DNA of 64,000 nt from assembly GCA_050480705.1 (NCBI GenBank), contig JBJHAX010000008.1:7442-71441 (forward strand), given 5' to 3'. Under the pieces are notes generated by a model that saw nothing but the letters and a program-made list of their open reading frames with translations, ran no database searches and had not been told where the DNA came from. This DNA comes from JBJHAX01 sp050480705. Lineage in GTDB: Bacteria > Actinomycetota > Nitriliruptoria > Nitriliruptorales > Nitriliruptoraceae. Position 1 is the first letter of the stretch. Each line of letters begins with the position of its first letter. The position numbers were made by a program, and so were the translations under genes. Of the stretch, positions 18,119 through 26,706 are shown in pieces.

Positions 18119-18586
18119 ATGGACCACGACATGCACGTCCCACCGACCAACGACGACGCGCTCGCCGTGCTCGCCAACCTCGTCGCAGACGCTGCGATGA
18201 CGACTCCCGACGACAGCGCTGCGCTGCACCTGCTGCGGCAACGCGCCACGACCACCTTCGCCGCGTTGCGTCGCTTGGGCGTGGCACCTGCCCATCTGCG
18301 GCTCGAGGCACGCGACAACGAGGCCACGGTGCTGCGTGCCATCGCTGCAGCAGCACGCCATGCGCGCGCCCATCAGGTCCGGGTGGCATCCTCAGGAGGC
18401 CGAACCGTCCCCGAGGATCTCGTCGAGCGTCGCCGTTTCGACCAGGATGCGAGCAGCAGCCGTGACCAGCGGGATGGCGAGTGCGGCGCCGCTGGCTTCA
18501 CCGAGGCGCATGTCGAGTTCGAACAGTGGATCGAGGCCCAGAGCGCGCAGGACGTGGGACGCGCCCGGCTCGGCCGAGCGGTGTGA
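18119..18586 (+). CDS. Hypothetical protein divergent from the AdpA-like regulator
   Basis: A 155-residue reading frame with ATG 18119 preceded by GGAG at 18108-18111. The first 90 residues (HVPPTNDDALAVLANLVADA, LRRLGVAPAHLRLEARDNE, AAAARHARAHQVRV) have normal protein composition and helical periodicity. The last 65 residues overlap the cobT 3' end on the opposite strand by 195 bp, which is unusual and makes the true C-terminus uncertain. No family recognised. Its start region faces the operator repeats, so it may be under control of the AdpA-like protein. A frameshift near 18380 or a spurious extension are alternatives. Confidence 0.4.
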   Translation: MDHDMHVPPTNDDALAVLANLVADAAMTTPDDSAALHLLRQRATTTFAALRRLGVAPAHLRLEARDNEATVLRAIAAAARHARAHQVRVASSGGRTVPEDLVERRRFDQDASSSRDQRDGECGAAGFTEAHVEFEQWIEAQSAQDVGRARLGRAV

Positions 18587-19474
18587 GGCGATCGTGTAGC
18601 TGGTGATGGCGGGCTCGATGGCGTGTGCGACCAGCGCTGCGGCTCCGACGACGAAGCCGTCGAGGATGACGGGGATCCGTCTGGCCGCCGCGGCGGCCAT
18701 CGCACCGACGAGCGCGGCGTGCTCGTAGCCGCCGAGCGAGGCAAGCACGCCTGCGGGATCCCGGTCTGGCCCGTGTCGGGCGAGCGCGCGCTCGACGACG
18801 TCGACCTTGCGCGCCACCTTGCTGCCGTCGAGGTTGGCGCCCTGGCCGGTCACCTCGGCTGCGGGCAACCCGGTCAGCGCTGCGACCAGGCACGACGACG
18901 TCGTGGTGTTGCCGATGCCGAGATCACCAAGCGCCAACAGATCCGGTCCCGGTATGGCCGGGTCGGCAAAGGCGTCGTCGATCGCGCGGCGCCCCGCGTC
19001 GACGGCCGCCTGGCAGTCGCGTCGTGACATCGCGGCGTCCTGGGTCACATCAGCGGTCCCCGGTCCGATAGACGCAGCGATCCAGCGCATCTCGCGCCCC
19101 GGTTGTTCGTCAGTCGGGCTGAAGCGAGGCGTGTCGATGCCGACGTCGAGCAGCCACACCGGCGCCGAGACGCAGCGTGCGATCGCGCTTGCGGCGGAGG
19201 CGCCGCGGGCGAGCGTGGCGGCAACCAGCGCCGTGACCTCACGTGGCCAATCGGAGATCCCCTGGGCGTGCACCCCATGATCACCTGCGGCAACGAGCAC
19301 GACCGGGTTGCGGGGAACCGGCGGCGGACAGTGCTGGGCGATGGCGGCCAGCTGCGCGCCGAGCGTCTCGAGCCGCCCGAGACTGCCCGGCGGTGTCGCG
19401 AGTTCGCCGTGACGTCGCATCGCAGCGTCACGGTGAGTCCCGGACACGGGGGCAATGGCGGGAAGGGTGATCAT
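18392..19474 (-). CDS. cobT: Nicotinate-nucleotide--dimethylbenzimidazole phosphoribosyltransferase
   Basis: Activates the lower ligand base as alpha-ribazole-5'-phosphate in cobalamin nucleotide-loop assembly. The 360-residue protein has ELATPPGSLGRLETLGAQLA near the N-terminus, VAAGDHGVHAQGIS, LALGDLGIGNTTTSS, and near the C-terminus the catalytic glutamate in RLGEASGAALA (about Glu326). Last gene of the nine-gene cobalamin operon. Two in-frame ATGs exist; 19474 is preferred because it overlaps the preceding stop in an ATGA junction, while 19483 would add three residues. The 3' end overlaps the poorly supported gene at 18119-18586. Confidence 0.95.
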   Translation of the reverse strand: MITLPAIAPVSGTHRDAAMRRHGELATPPGSLGRLETLGAQLAAIAQHCPPPVPRNPVVLVAAGDHGVHAQGISDWPREVTALVAATLARGASAASAIARCVSAPVWLLDVGIDTPRFSPTDEQPGREMRWIAASIGPGTADVTQDAAMSRRDCQAAVDAGRRAIDDAFADPAIPGPDLLALGDLGIGNTTTSSCLVAALTGLPAAEVTGQGANLDGSKVARKVDVVERALARHGPDRDPAGVLASLGGYEHAALVGAMAAAAARRIPVILDGFVVGAAALVAHAIEPAITSYTIASHRSAEPGASHVLRALGLDPLFELDMRLGEASGAALAIPLVTAAARILVETATLDEILGDGSAS

Positions 19475-21153
19475 CGTGTCCATGCCGGACTCGGCGCGGG
19501 CCGCGACTCGTCGAGCGCCTCGGCGATCGCGGCGACGACACGCCGGTTCGTGGCGCTGTCTCGGACAGCCAGGCGCACGTAGCTGTGGTCGAGGCCGGGA
19601 AAGGAGCGGCAGTCGCGTACCGCGATGCCCCGCTCGAGCAGTGCGCTGCGAAGGTCGCCGTGGCCGGTGCGCAGGAGAACGAAGTTCGCGTGGCGTCCCC
19701 ACACCTGCGTGCCGTCAATGGTCTGCAGCCCGTCATGCAGCTCGTCGCGGCGAGATGCGATGTCGGCCGCGCGTCGGCGACGTTCGGGCTCGGCATCAGC
19801 AAGCAACACAGCCGCAGTCGCTGCCAGGCTCGACACCGGCCAGGGCTGACGGACGCCGTCGATCCTGCTGACGAGCGCCTCGGGTCCGGTGATGTAGCCG
19901 ACCCGCAGACCTGCCAGTCCCCACATCTTCGTGAAGCTGCGCAGACACACGACGTCGTCGAGGTCGGTGCGATCTGCGAAGCCTCCCGCGTCATCGCAGA
20001 ACTCCATGAACGCCTCGTCGACGACCAGCACCCGGCCGGGCCGGCGAAGCTGTTCGATCGTGGCGACGTCGTCGAAGGCGCCGCTCGGGTTGTCGGGCCG
20101 GCCCACCACGACCATGTCGGCCGCGTCGGGAACGTCGGCCGGATCGAAACGCCAATGCACGGGATCGCGGAACACGCGCACGACCTCGGCCCCTGATGCG
20201 CGAACCGCGGCCTCGGGCTCGGTGAACGACGGGTGGACACACGCCACGAGTCGGGGGCGGAGCAACGCCGGCAACACCCACATCGCGTCGGCGGCACCTG
20301 CGGTCACGGCGCATGTCGTCGCAGGACGATCGTGGCGTGCCGCCACCGCAGCGGTGGCGTCGCGCAGGTCGGGGTAGCGGTCCGTGTCGTTGAGCGCGTC
20401 CGCGAGCCGTTCACGCAGCCACGCCGGTGGGCCGGGTTCGACGTTGACGGCCAGGTCGATGTGCCCGGCGGGCACCTGCGTGTCGCCGTGTTCGCGCAGT
20501 GCCGCCGCCTTCCCGCCCCCTTGCAGCGGCTCGGCAACGGGTCCCTGTCGCTCGTCAGCGCCAGTCCCGTCCAGGTGCGCATGGGGAACGTCGAGTGCAC
20601 GTCCGGCCACCATCAACAGCACCTGTTCGGCGTGCTCGGCCAGACGCTGCAGCGCAACGCCGTGAAGATCGACGTAGAGGCGGCTTGCCGCACCCATCGC
20701 GTGTGCGCCAAGTCCGGGTTGGCCGGCGACGATCACCGCCGGCCCCTCGCGGCGGGCCTGCGCGGCGACAAGTGCATCGATCTGTTCGCACACCTGCCGC
20801 TGAGCATGCTGTGCGAGGTCGTCGCAGAGCCTGTCGTCGGTGATGCCGATCTCGAGGAGGGTTTCGGCGAGCCAGGTGTCGAGCGCGTCGACCAACACCG
20901 CAGTGCGCGCTCCGGCATCGTCGAGCGCGGCGGTGAGATCGAACGATTCGATCGTGCGCCAGTCGGCGGGTCGGTCTGCCTGGTGACGTGCGACGCGGCG
21001 GGCGAACTCCTCGTCCCGGACTGCCGCAGGAGTGATGACGACGACGGGCAGGCCCGACGCCGCGACGATTCGGGCCGCCTGCGAACTCTTGCCCGATTTC
21101 TGACCGCCGAGCACCAACGAGAGCGCCCGGGAGGTCCGCGCGGAACGTTGCAT
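19471..21153 (-). CDS. cobU/cobC: CobU-CobC fusion: adenosylcobinamide kinase/guanylyltransferase plus PLP-dependent decarboxylase-type domain
   Basis: One 560-residue protein with two cobalamin domains. Residues 10-190 are CobU: P-loop GGQKSGKSS (16-24), RRVARHQADRPADWRTIE with the guanylylated-His region, and VDALDTWLAE. This domain phosphorylates adenosylcobinamide and transfers GMP. Residues 215-555 are a fold-type I PLP enzyme like CobC/CobD (threonine-phosphate decarboxylase) or HisC: VNVEPGPPAWLRERLADAL, AVTAGAADAMWVLPALL, VVVGRPDNPSGAF, and the lysine segment SFTKMWGLAGLRVGY. That domain could supply aminopropanol phosphate. The start is ATG 21153, set by GGAGG at 21159-21163; the earlier ATG at 21165 contains that SD. 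It overlaps cobT by four bases. Confidence 0.9.
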   Translation of the reverse strand: MQRSARTSRALSLVLGGQKSGKSSQAARIVAASGLPVVVITPAAVRDEEFARRVARHQADRPADWRTIESFDLTAALDDAGARTAVLVDALDTWLAETLLEIGITDDRLCDDLAQHAQRQVCEQIDALVAAQARREGPAVIVAGQPGLGAHAMGAASRLYVDLHGVALQRLAEHAEQVLLMVAGRALDVPHAHLDGTGADERQGPVAEPLQGGGKAAALREHGDTQVPAGHIDLAVNVEPGPPAWLRERLADALNDTDRYPDLRDATAAVAARHDRPATTCAVTAGAADAMWVLPALLRPRLVACVHPSFTEPEAAVRASGAEVVRVFRDPVHWRFDPADVPDAADMVVVGRPDNPSGAFDDVATIEQLRRPGRVLVVDEAFMEFCDDAGGFADRTDLDDVVCLRSFTKMWGLAGLRVGYITGPEALVSRIDGVRQPWPVSSLAATAAVLLADAEPERRRRAADIASRRDELHDGLQTIDGTQVWGRHANFVLLRTGHGDLRSALLERGIAVRDCRSFPGLDHSYVRLAVRDSATNRRVVAAIAEALDESRPAPSPAWTR

Positions 21154-21158
21154 GGGAT

Positions 21159-21163
21159 CCTCC
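21159..21163 (-). promoter_or_regulatory. Shine-Dalgarno deciding the cobU/cobC start
   Basis: GGAGG on the minus strand lies between two in-frame ATGs (21165 and 21153), five bases before the second. The SD therefore serves the ATG at 21153 and sits inside the coding sequence of the longer alternative. Confidence 0.6.
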
Positions 21164-21164
21164 A

Positions 21165-21911
21165 TCAGGCACCGTGCCTGTGGAGGGCGACGGTGGCCGC
21201 CATGACGAGCAGGGCGCAGACGCGGACACACGCACCGAGGACGTCCCCATTGATACCGCCCAGGCGGCGATGAGCCGTGCGCCGCACGATCATCATGCCG
21301 GCCGCAGCCGCGGCGAGCAGCGCCGGCGACCACACGCCGCCGCCGAGCCAGACGGCAGCCGCCAAGGCGAGCGATGCGACAACCCAGCCAGGGATGCTGC
21401 GGGGCCGCGCGCGCTGTGATGCCTCGCTGCCCGCAACCGCGCGCATCGTGGCCGCGAGAACGAGCGGGGCGAACCTGCCCGCCACCTCGCTTGCGAGCAT
21501 CGCCCGGATGAAGCCGACGGTGTCCACCGACGCGAGCAACGCGACACGAAGTGCGACGTCGCCGACGATCGCGGTCACACCAAAGGTTCCCAGACGGCTG
21601 TCATGCATGATCTGAAGGCGCCGCTCGGGCGTCGCACCGCCCCAGAGCCCGTCGGCGCTGTCGGCCAGGCCGTCCTCGTGGTACGCGCCGGTCATCACGA
21701 TGCTGGCGAGCACCGCGACGATCGTTGCGGTGAACACACCCAACAACGGTTCGACGCCGTAGCGGACGGCCACGGCGACACCGGCGACGATGATGCCCAC
21801 CGAGGGAAACCATGCCGCGGCCGGCTGCCCGTTGCCGGCCAGCGGCAGACGCGTCAGTTGCGCGATGGCATCACGGGGATCGCCGATCGCGCGTGGGGCT
21901 TCCACGGACAT
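21165..21911 (-). CDS. cobS: Adenosylcobinamide-GDP ribazoletransferase (cobalamin synthase)
   Basis: Membrane enzyme that joins adenosylcobinamide-GDP and alpha-ribazole to give adenosylcobalamin. The 248-residue protein shows the invariant TGAYHEDGLADSADGLWGG followed by ERRLQIMHDSRLGTFG (residues 73-115), with a cluster of hydrophobic segments before and after. The N-terminus has AIAQLTRLPL, typical of CobS. The stop is adjacent to or overlaps the first ATG of the cobU/cobC fusion. It lies 12 bp downstream of cobO in the operon. Confidence 0.95.
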   Translation of the reverse strand: MSVEAPRAIGDPRDAIAQLTRLPLAGNGQPAAAWFPSVGIIVAGVAVAVRYGVEPLLGVFTATIVAVLASIVMTGAYHEDGLADSADGLWGGATPERRLQIMHDSRLGTFGVTAIVGDVALRVALLASVDTVGFIRAMLASEVAGRFAPLVLAATMRAVAGSEASQRARPRSIPGWVVASLALAAAVWLGGGVWSPALLAAAAAGMMIVRRTAHRRLGGINGDVLGACVRVCALLVMAATVALHRHGA

Positions 21912-21923
21912 GATCGCTGCCGC

Positions 21924-22514
21924 TCAGTAGTCAATGCCGCGGCGTGCACGGACACCGCGTTGAAACGCGTGCTTGACCTCACGCATCTCGGTCACCGTGT
22001 CGGCGATGTCGATCAGGGCGTCTGGAGCTTCCCTGCCAGTGCAGATGACCGTCGTCGTGGCTGCGCGCGACCGCAGCACCTCCACGACCTCGTCGAGCGG
22101 GATCCAACCCCAGTTGATCGGGTAGGTGATCTCGTCGAGCAGCACCACGTGATGCTCGCCACGTGCGAGCAGCTGCTTGGTGTGTTCCCAGGCCGCGTGC
22201 GCACGCGCCTCGGATTCGTCGAGGTCCTCCGAGTCCCACGAGAACCCGTCACCCAGAGCCCACCAGTCCGCACCCAGCTGTGTGAGGATCTGTTCCTCGC
22301 CGGTTCGCCAGTCCCCGGACTTGATGAACTGCACCACCGCAACCGACCATCCGCGCGCCAGCGCGCGCACGGCTGTGCCGAAGGCCGCCGTGGACTTGCC
22401 TTTGCCGTTGCCGGTGTTGACCAGTAACAACGATTCCGCGTGGACGCGCGGCGGCATGGGTGGCCGTTCGCGGCGGGGTTCGGTGTGCTCACGGTCGTGT
22501 GCGTTGTCGTTCAT
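21924..22514 (-). CDS. cobO: Cob(I)yrinic acid a,c-diamide adenosyltransferase
   Basis: ATP:corrinoid adenosyltransferase of the CobA/BtuR/CobO family, 196 residues. The P-loop reads LVNTGNGKGKSTAAFG (residues 31-46), followed by VVQFIKSGDWRTGEE, VVLLDEITYPINWGW and the C-terminal VKHAFQRGVRARRGIDY, the family's conserved ending. It adds the 5'-deoxyadenosyl group to cobalt on cobinamide or cobyric acid. The ATG overlaps the cobQ stop (ATGA), so the genes are translationally coupled. The N-terminal 25 residues are charged and variable. Confidence 0.95.
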   Translation of the reverse strand: MNDNAHDREHTEPRRERPPMPPRVHAESLLLVNTGNGKGKSTAAFGTAVRALARGWSVAVVQFIKSGDWRTGEEQILTQLGADWWALGDGFSWDSEDLDESEARAHAAWEHTKQLLARGEHHVVLLDEITYPINWGWIPLDEVVEVLRSRAATTTVICTGREAPDALIDIADTVTEMREVKHAFQRGVRARRGIDY

Positions 22515-23923
22515 GTGGCCCTCGCAAGTCGTGACAGCGGTGCGGTGTCGAGATGTTCATCGACGAGGTCAGCGAGCATCTCGAAGGTGTCCTCGAGTGT
22601 TCGTGTCGGCCGCCGCCCGAAGATCGCTTCGAGCACGCACGCCTCTTCGAGCAGGCCGTGGGGCAGCCAGCCCAGCACGTGTCCTCGCGCCCATGCCCCG
22701 GCGTCAGCGACCTCACGGCCCTCCTCGTGGCACACGACCCGGCCGTGACGCAGTTCGTAGCCGTCGGCTCGACGGCCTGCGAGCGCCTGCCACGGCGCAG
22801 GCAGCACCTCGGAGAACGCCACGCTACGCCGGTCGTAGTGCTTGTCGGCGACGAACGTCGTGGTCAGCGGGAGCAGGCCCAAGCCGTCTGCGTCGCCGTC
22901 CACATCCGCTTCATCCTGCAGGTGTTCGCCGAGCATCTGGGCGCCGCCACAGATACCGAGCAGCCGGGTGCCCTTCGCCACAGCGTCCACGAGTGCGTTG
23001 GCCAGGCCATGGTCACGCAACCAGGCGAGGTCAGCGGTGACGTGCTTGGAGCCCGGGAGGATGACAAGTTCGGCACCCGCGAGATCATTGGCTCCGGCGA
23101 CCCACACGATCTCGGCCACCTGCTCCAACGCGGTGAACTCGTCGAGGTTGGACGCTCGCGGGTAACGCACGACGTGGACGCGTGGCAGCCCACCGCGGCG
23201 AGGAACGCGATGCAGGGCCGCACCGTCCTCATCGGGAAGGTCGTGCTCGACCAGCGGGACGGTGCCCAGGACACGCACGCCCGTGCGTTCCTCGAGCATC
23301 TGCGGGCCCGGCGCGAGCAGCGCCGGATCGCCACGGAAACGGTTGAGAACGAATCCGGCGATGCGTGCGCGATCGGGTTCGTCGAGCAGCGCCCACGTGC
23401 CGTACAGATGCGCGAATGCGCCGCCCCGGTCGATATCGGCGACCAGGAGCACCGGAGCGTCCGCGTGCGCGGCGGTGCGCATGTTGGCGATGTCGAGCGC
23501 TGCCAGGTTGATTTCAGCGGGGCTGCCGGCCCCCTCGATCACGACGACGTCGAAGGCGTCGAGCAGCTCGTCGAGCGCATCGCGCGCCTGCGGCCAGAGG
23601 AGCCGGGCGCGCTCCTGATAGGGGAGGGCAGACAGATGCGGATCGACCTGGCCTCGCACCACGACCTGGCTGCCGTCGGCCTCGGGTTTGACGAGCACCG
23701 GATTCATGCGGACGTCGGGCTCGACGCCTGCTGCCAGCGCCTGGTGCCACTGGGCGGCACCGATCTCTCCACCGCCTCGGACGACACGCGCGTTGTTCGA
23801 CATGTTCTGCGCCTTGAACGGCGCGACCGACAGTCCCTGGCGCGCAAACCAGCGGCACAACGCGGTCGCAAGCCAGCTCTTGCCCGACCAGCTCGTGCAA
23901 CCCTGCACCATCAGTGCCGGCAT
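22511..23923 (-). CDS. cobQ: Cobyric acid synthase
   Basis: Glutamine-dependent amidase forming four amides on adenosylcobyrinic a,c-diamide. About 470 residues. The N-terminal dethiobiotin-synthetase-like ATPase domain has MVQGCTSWSGKSWLATALCRW, APFKAQNMSNNA and VVIEGAGSPAEIN. The C-terminal class I glutaminase domain carries the nucleophile Cys325 in GICGGAQMLG and LPHGLLEE near the end. ATG 23923 is chosen since GAGG precedes it by about five bases and the longer frame adds nothing conserved. It overlaps the cobD 3' end by 13 bp. Because upstream ring-building genes are missing here, it may act on imported incomplete corrinoids. Confidence 0.95.
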   Translation of the reverse strand: MPALMVQGCTSWSGKSWLATALCRWFARQGLSVAPFKAQNMSNNARVVRGGGEIGAAQWHQALAAGVEPDVRMNPVLVKPEADGSQVVVRGQVDPHLSALPYQERARLLWPQARDALDELLDAFDVVVIEGAGSPAEINLAALDIANMRTAAHADAPVLLVADIDRGGAFAHLYGTWALLDEPDRARIAGFVLNRFRGDPALLAPGPQMLEERTGVRVLGTVPLVEHDLPDEDGAALHRVPRRGGLPRVHVVRYPRASNLDEFTALEQVAEIVWVAGANDLAGAELVILPGSKHVTADLAWLRDHGLANALVDAVAKGTRLLGICGGAQMLGEHLQDEADVDGDADGLGLLPLTTTFVADKHYDRRSVAFSEVLPAPWQALAGRRADGYELRHGRVVCHEEGREVADAGAWARGHVLGWLPHGLLEEACVLEAIFGRRPTRTLEDTFEMLADLVDEHLDTAPLSRLARAT

Positions 23924-24843
23924 CGTCGCCTCGCGATCGTTGTGCGACATCGGTGCAACAGGCTGGTGACGACGGCGAGGACGCACGCGAGCTGCCAGGC
24001 GGCACGGTGCACGTGCCGCAACGCTTCGGCGGTGTCGTCAGCTCGTGGGGTGCGTCCCGTCGCGTTGAGCACGTAGGTGTCGGGTTTTCCCAGGCGTACA
24101 CCGAGGCGCGTGGCGATCGCAGCCATCGGCCAGCCGGCGTTGGGCGACGGGGTGTGTGACGCCTCCCGGGACAACTGCGCGACCCGGATCGAGGGACCCG
24201 CGAGTGCCAGGCCGGTGAGCCGCGCTGGCACGAGGTTCGCGACGTCGTCGGCGCGTGCGGCAGCGCGTCCCGCGTCGATCCAGCGCTGGTCGCGGTGGCC
24301 CCACATGGCATCGGCCGTGTTGATGAACCGGTAGGCGTACGCACCTGCCAGACCGAAGGCCGAGTACCACACCAGCGGCGCGACCCATGCGTCCGACAGG
24401 TTCTCGGCCAGCGACCCGATAGCGGCTTCACGGACGTCGGCGGCCTCGAGCGACGCGGTGGGGCGTGAGACGATCCGTGCGAGGTTGCGGCGTGCGCGAT
24501 CGATGTCGAGCGCCAGCGATCGTTCGACGGCGGCGACCTCGTCGACGAGCATGCGCAGCGAGATCAGTGGCCACAACGCGACCGCGTGCACGGCGGTGGC
24601 GGCACCTCGCGGCAGCCGCGCCGCCAGCACGTCGATGAGGCGACCAGCGGCCGTGAAGGCGACCAATCCAGCCATCCAGGCGGCCGCGCCGCGTCGCCGT
24701 GCAACCGCAGGCGGTGTGGCGGGGACATGGCGGGCGGCGGCGTCGAGCATCACGCCCATCAGGCGAACGGGATGGGCCTTGAGCGGTGGTTCGCGCAGCG
24801 TCGAATCGAGCGCGCCGGCGAGCACGACGGCGGTGGCGTTCAT
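23911..24843 (-). CDS. cobD: Adenosylcobinamide-phosphate synthase (CbiB/CobD)
   Basis: Membrane enzyme that attaches aminopropanol (phosphate) to cobyric acid. The 310-residue protein begins NATAVVLAGALDSTLREPPLKAHPVRLMG, with the family segments REAAIGSLAENLSDAWVAPLVWYSAFGLAGAYAYRFINTADAM split across residues 165-210 and SREASHTPSPNAGWPMAAIA near 245-265. Four to five hydrophobic segments are visible. The ATG overlaps the btuD stop by four bases. The aminopropanol donor is probably made by the PLP domain of the downstream cobU/cobC fusion. Confidence 0.95.
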   Translation of the reverse strand: MNATAVVLAGALDSTLREPPLKAHPVRLMGVMLDAAARHVPATPPAVARRRGAAAWMAGLVAFTAAGRLIDVLAARLPRGAATAVHAVALWPLISLRMLVDEVAAVERSLALDIDRARRNLARIVSRPTASLEAADVREAAIGSLAENLSDAWVAPLVWYSAFGLAGAYAYRFINTADAMWGHRDQRWIDAGRAAARADDVANLVPARLTGLALAGPSIRVAQLSREASHTPSPNAGWPMAAIATRLGVRLGKPDTYVLNATGRTPRADDTAEALRHVHRAAWQLACVLAVVTSLLHRCRTTIARRRCRH

Positions 24844-25640
24844 GCCGAACGCTCGCGGGGTGCCCGTCGTGGTCGCACAGGAACCAGCGCAGTGTGGCCG
24901 TGTTCGTCTCGCACGACGCTGACATTCGCGCCGTAGTGGCGCGCGATCGCCTCGGTCGTGAGCACCTCCTGAGCGGTGCCCCGGGCCACGATCCGCCCGT
25001 CGACCAGCAGCACCAGTTCGTCCGAGAACTGCCCGGCGAGGTTGAGGTCGTGAAGTGCGCTCAGCACGGTCAACTGGCGTTCGATGCGCAGGTCGTCGAC
25101 CAGTTCGAGCACCTGCTGGGCGTGGCCGAGGTCGAGCGAACTGGTGGGTTCGTCGAGCAGCAGCACCGGCGCCTGCTGCGCCAATGCGCGCGCGAGCACG
25201 GCACGCTGGAACTCGCCGCCCGAAACGGCGTCGACGGCTCGCTCTGCCAGCTCGAGCAGGTCGAGGCGTCGCAGCTGTGCCTCGGCGATGTGGAGGTCGG
25301 CGGCACGTTCGGTTCCGAGGTACGGGACATAGGCGCTGCGCCCGAGCAGGACGTAATCGATGATGCGCATGCCCTGCGGACGCTCGGGCTGCTGGGGGAC
25401 GACGGCCAGTGTCCGGGCGCGCTCCCGGTGCGACGTCGTCCGTGCCGTCGCACCGTCGAAGGTGACGTGCCCGTCGTAGGCGACAGCGCCGGCCACGGCT
25501 CGAAGCAACGTCGTCTTGCCTGCGCCGTTGGGGCCGATCAGCGACGTCCACGATCCCGCCGGCACGTCGAGCACGACGTCGCGCAGCACGGGTGTCTCCA
25601 GCAGGGTGACACCGAGGTCGTGGAGGCCCAGATGCGTCAT
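24840..25640 (-). CDS. btuD: Cobalamin-type ABC transporter ATP-binding protein
   Basis: FecE/BtuD-type ATPase of 266 residues that powers corrinoid import. Walker A is GPNGAGKTT (36-44), the Q-loop is VVPQQPERPQG, the signature VSGGEFQRAVLARALAQ, Walker B LLLDEPTSSLD, and the switch His in SALHDLN. Gene order btuF-btuC-btuD and the upstream cobalamin riboswitch make B12 or cobinamide the likely substrate rather than iron siderophores. It overlaps btuC at its start (4 bp) and cobD at its end (ATGA). Confidence 0.93.
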   Translation of the reverse strand: MTHLGLHDLGVTLLETPVLRDVVLDVPAGSWTSLIGPNGAGKTTLLRAVAGAVAYDGHVTFDGATARTTSHRERARTLAVVPQQPERPQGMRIIDYVLLGRSAYVPYLGTERAADLHIAEAQLRRLDLLELAERAVDAVSGGEFQRAVLARALAQQAPVLLLDEPTSSLDLGHAQQVLELVDDLRIERQLTVLSALHDLNLAGQFSDELVLLVDGRIVARGTAQEVLTTEAIARHYGANVSVVRDEHGHTALVPVRPRRAPRERSA

Positions 25641-26701
25641 CGTGCGCGCGCCTGGCGTAGGACGAGAAGGAAGAACGGCGCTCCCACGAACGCGGTCACG
25701 ACCCCGATGGGCAGCTCACCGGGAGAGATGACCGTGCGGGCGACGAGATCGGCGATGATCAGCCCCGCGGCACCAACGATCAACGCCAGCGGCATCACCA
25801 CGCGGTACGAGGTCCCCACCAGCAGGCGCACCGTGTGGGGCACGACGATGCCAACGAAACCGATCAGGCCCGACACCGACACTGCGGCGGCGGTGCCGAG
25901 CGTGGCTGCGCCGACGACCGCGAGACGCACCCTCGTCGCCGGCACGCCCAGCGTCTCCGCTTCGTCGTTGCCGACCGCGAGTACATCGAGCAGGCGCCGA
26001 TGTGCGACGAGGACCGCCATCGACACGACGATGTAGGGCGTGACCATCACGACGTCGCCCCAACCGGCGGTGAGCAGCCTGCCGAGCAGCCACCCGTAGA
26101 CCTCCCGGAGCGAGTCGGCGTGCCGCTGCTGCACGAACGTCTGGGCTGCGGTCAGAAACGCGGCCACGGCGACCCCTGCGAGGATCAACGACGCCGGTGT
26201 TCGTCCCCCGACGCTGCTGCCCAGCACGTAGGTGGCGACCACACCGATGACCGCACCGGCGAACGCTGCCAGCGGCAGGCTCAGACGACCGAACTCCGAG
26301 ACGATCGCGATGGTGGCGCCCAGGCCTGCACCTGAGGCCACCCCCAGCAGATAGGGATCAGCGAGCGGGTTGCGGAACACCCCCTGATAGCCGGCGCCGG
26401 CAACGGCGAGCATGCCCCCGACCAGGCCGCCCAGCACCAGACGCGGTGCACGCAACTGCCACAGGATCGCTTCCTGGCGTTCCGACAGGCCGGTGTCGAG
26501 GCGGATGCCAGGTAGCGCGTCGAGAAGCGCCAGCACGACAGTTCGTGCGGGAAGCCCCGCGGGGCCGAGCAGCAGCGTCGCAATCGACGCTACTGCGAGC
26601 AGCGCGAAGGCGGCGAGCACCCAGCGCAGCGGCACACGCAGCGGCTGGATGCTGCCCGAGTGAGCCCGAGGCTTGGTCCCGCTGGTGTCGGCGACGGTCA
26701 T
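25637..26701 (-). CDS. btuC: Cobalamin-type ABC transporter permease (FecCD family)
   Basis: Membrane subunit of about 354 residues with nine to ten hydrophobic segments. Family motifs are present: WQLRAPRLVLGGLVGGMLAVAGAGYQGVFRNPLADPYLLGVASGAGLG (split across residues 83-131), and the coupling-helix region VPATRVRL followed by GLIGFVGIVVPHTVRLLVG. ATG 26701 is chosen because the longer frame runs into btuF and is Arg-rich. It starts five bases after the btuF stop. Specificity for B12 is inferred from riboswitch and operon context. Confidence 0.93.
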   Translation of the reverse strand: MTVADTSGTKPRAHSGSIQPLRVPLRWVLAAFALLAVASIATLLLGPAGLPARTVVLALLDALPGIRLDTGLSERQEAILWQLRAPRLVLGGLVGGMLAVAGAGYQGVFRNPLADPYLLGVASGAGLGATIAIVSEFGRLSLPLAAFAGAVIGVVATYVLGSSVGGRTPASLILAGVAVAAFLTAAQTFVQQRHADSLREVYGWLLGRLLTAGWGDVVMVTPYIVVSMAVLVAHRRLLDVLAVGNDEAETLGVPATRVRLAVVGAATLGTAAAVSVSGLIGFVGIVVPHTVRLLVGTSYRVVMPLALIVGAAGLIIADLVARTVISPGELPIGVVTAFVGAPFFLLVLRQARAR

Positions 26702-26706
26702 CGCGG

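Noticed and set aside
22553..24076. 507-residue plus-strand open frame opposite cobQ
   Set aside because: cobQ carries complete ATPase and glutaminase motifs on the minus strand; the plus frame is a shadow.
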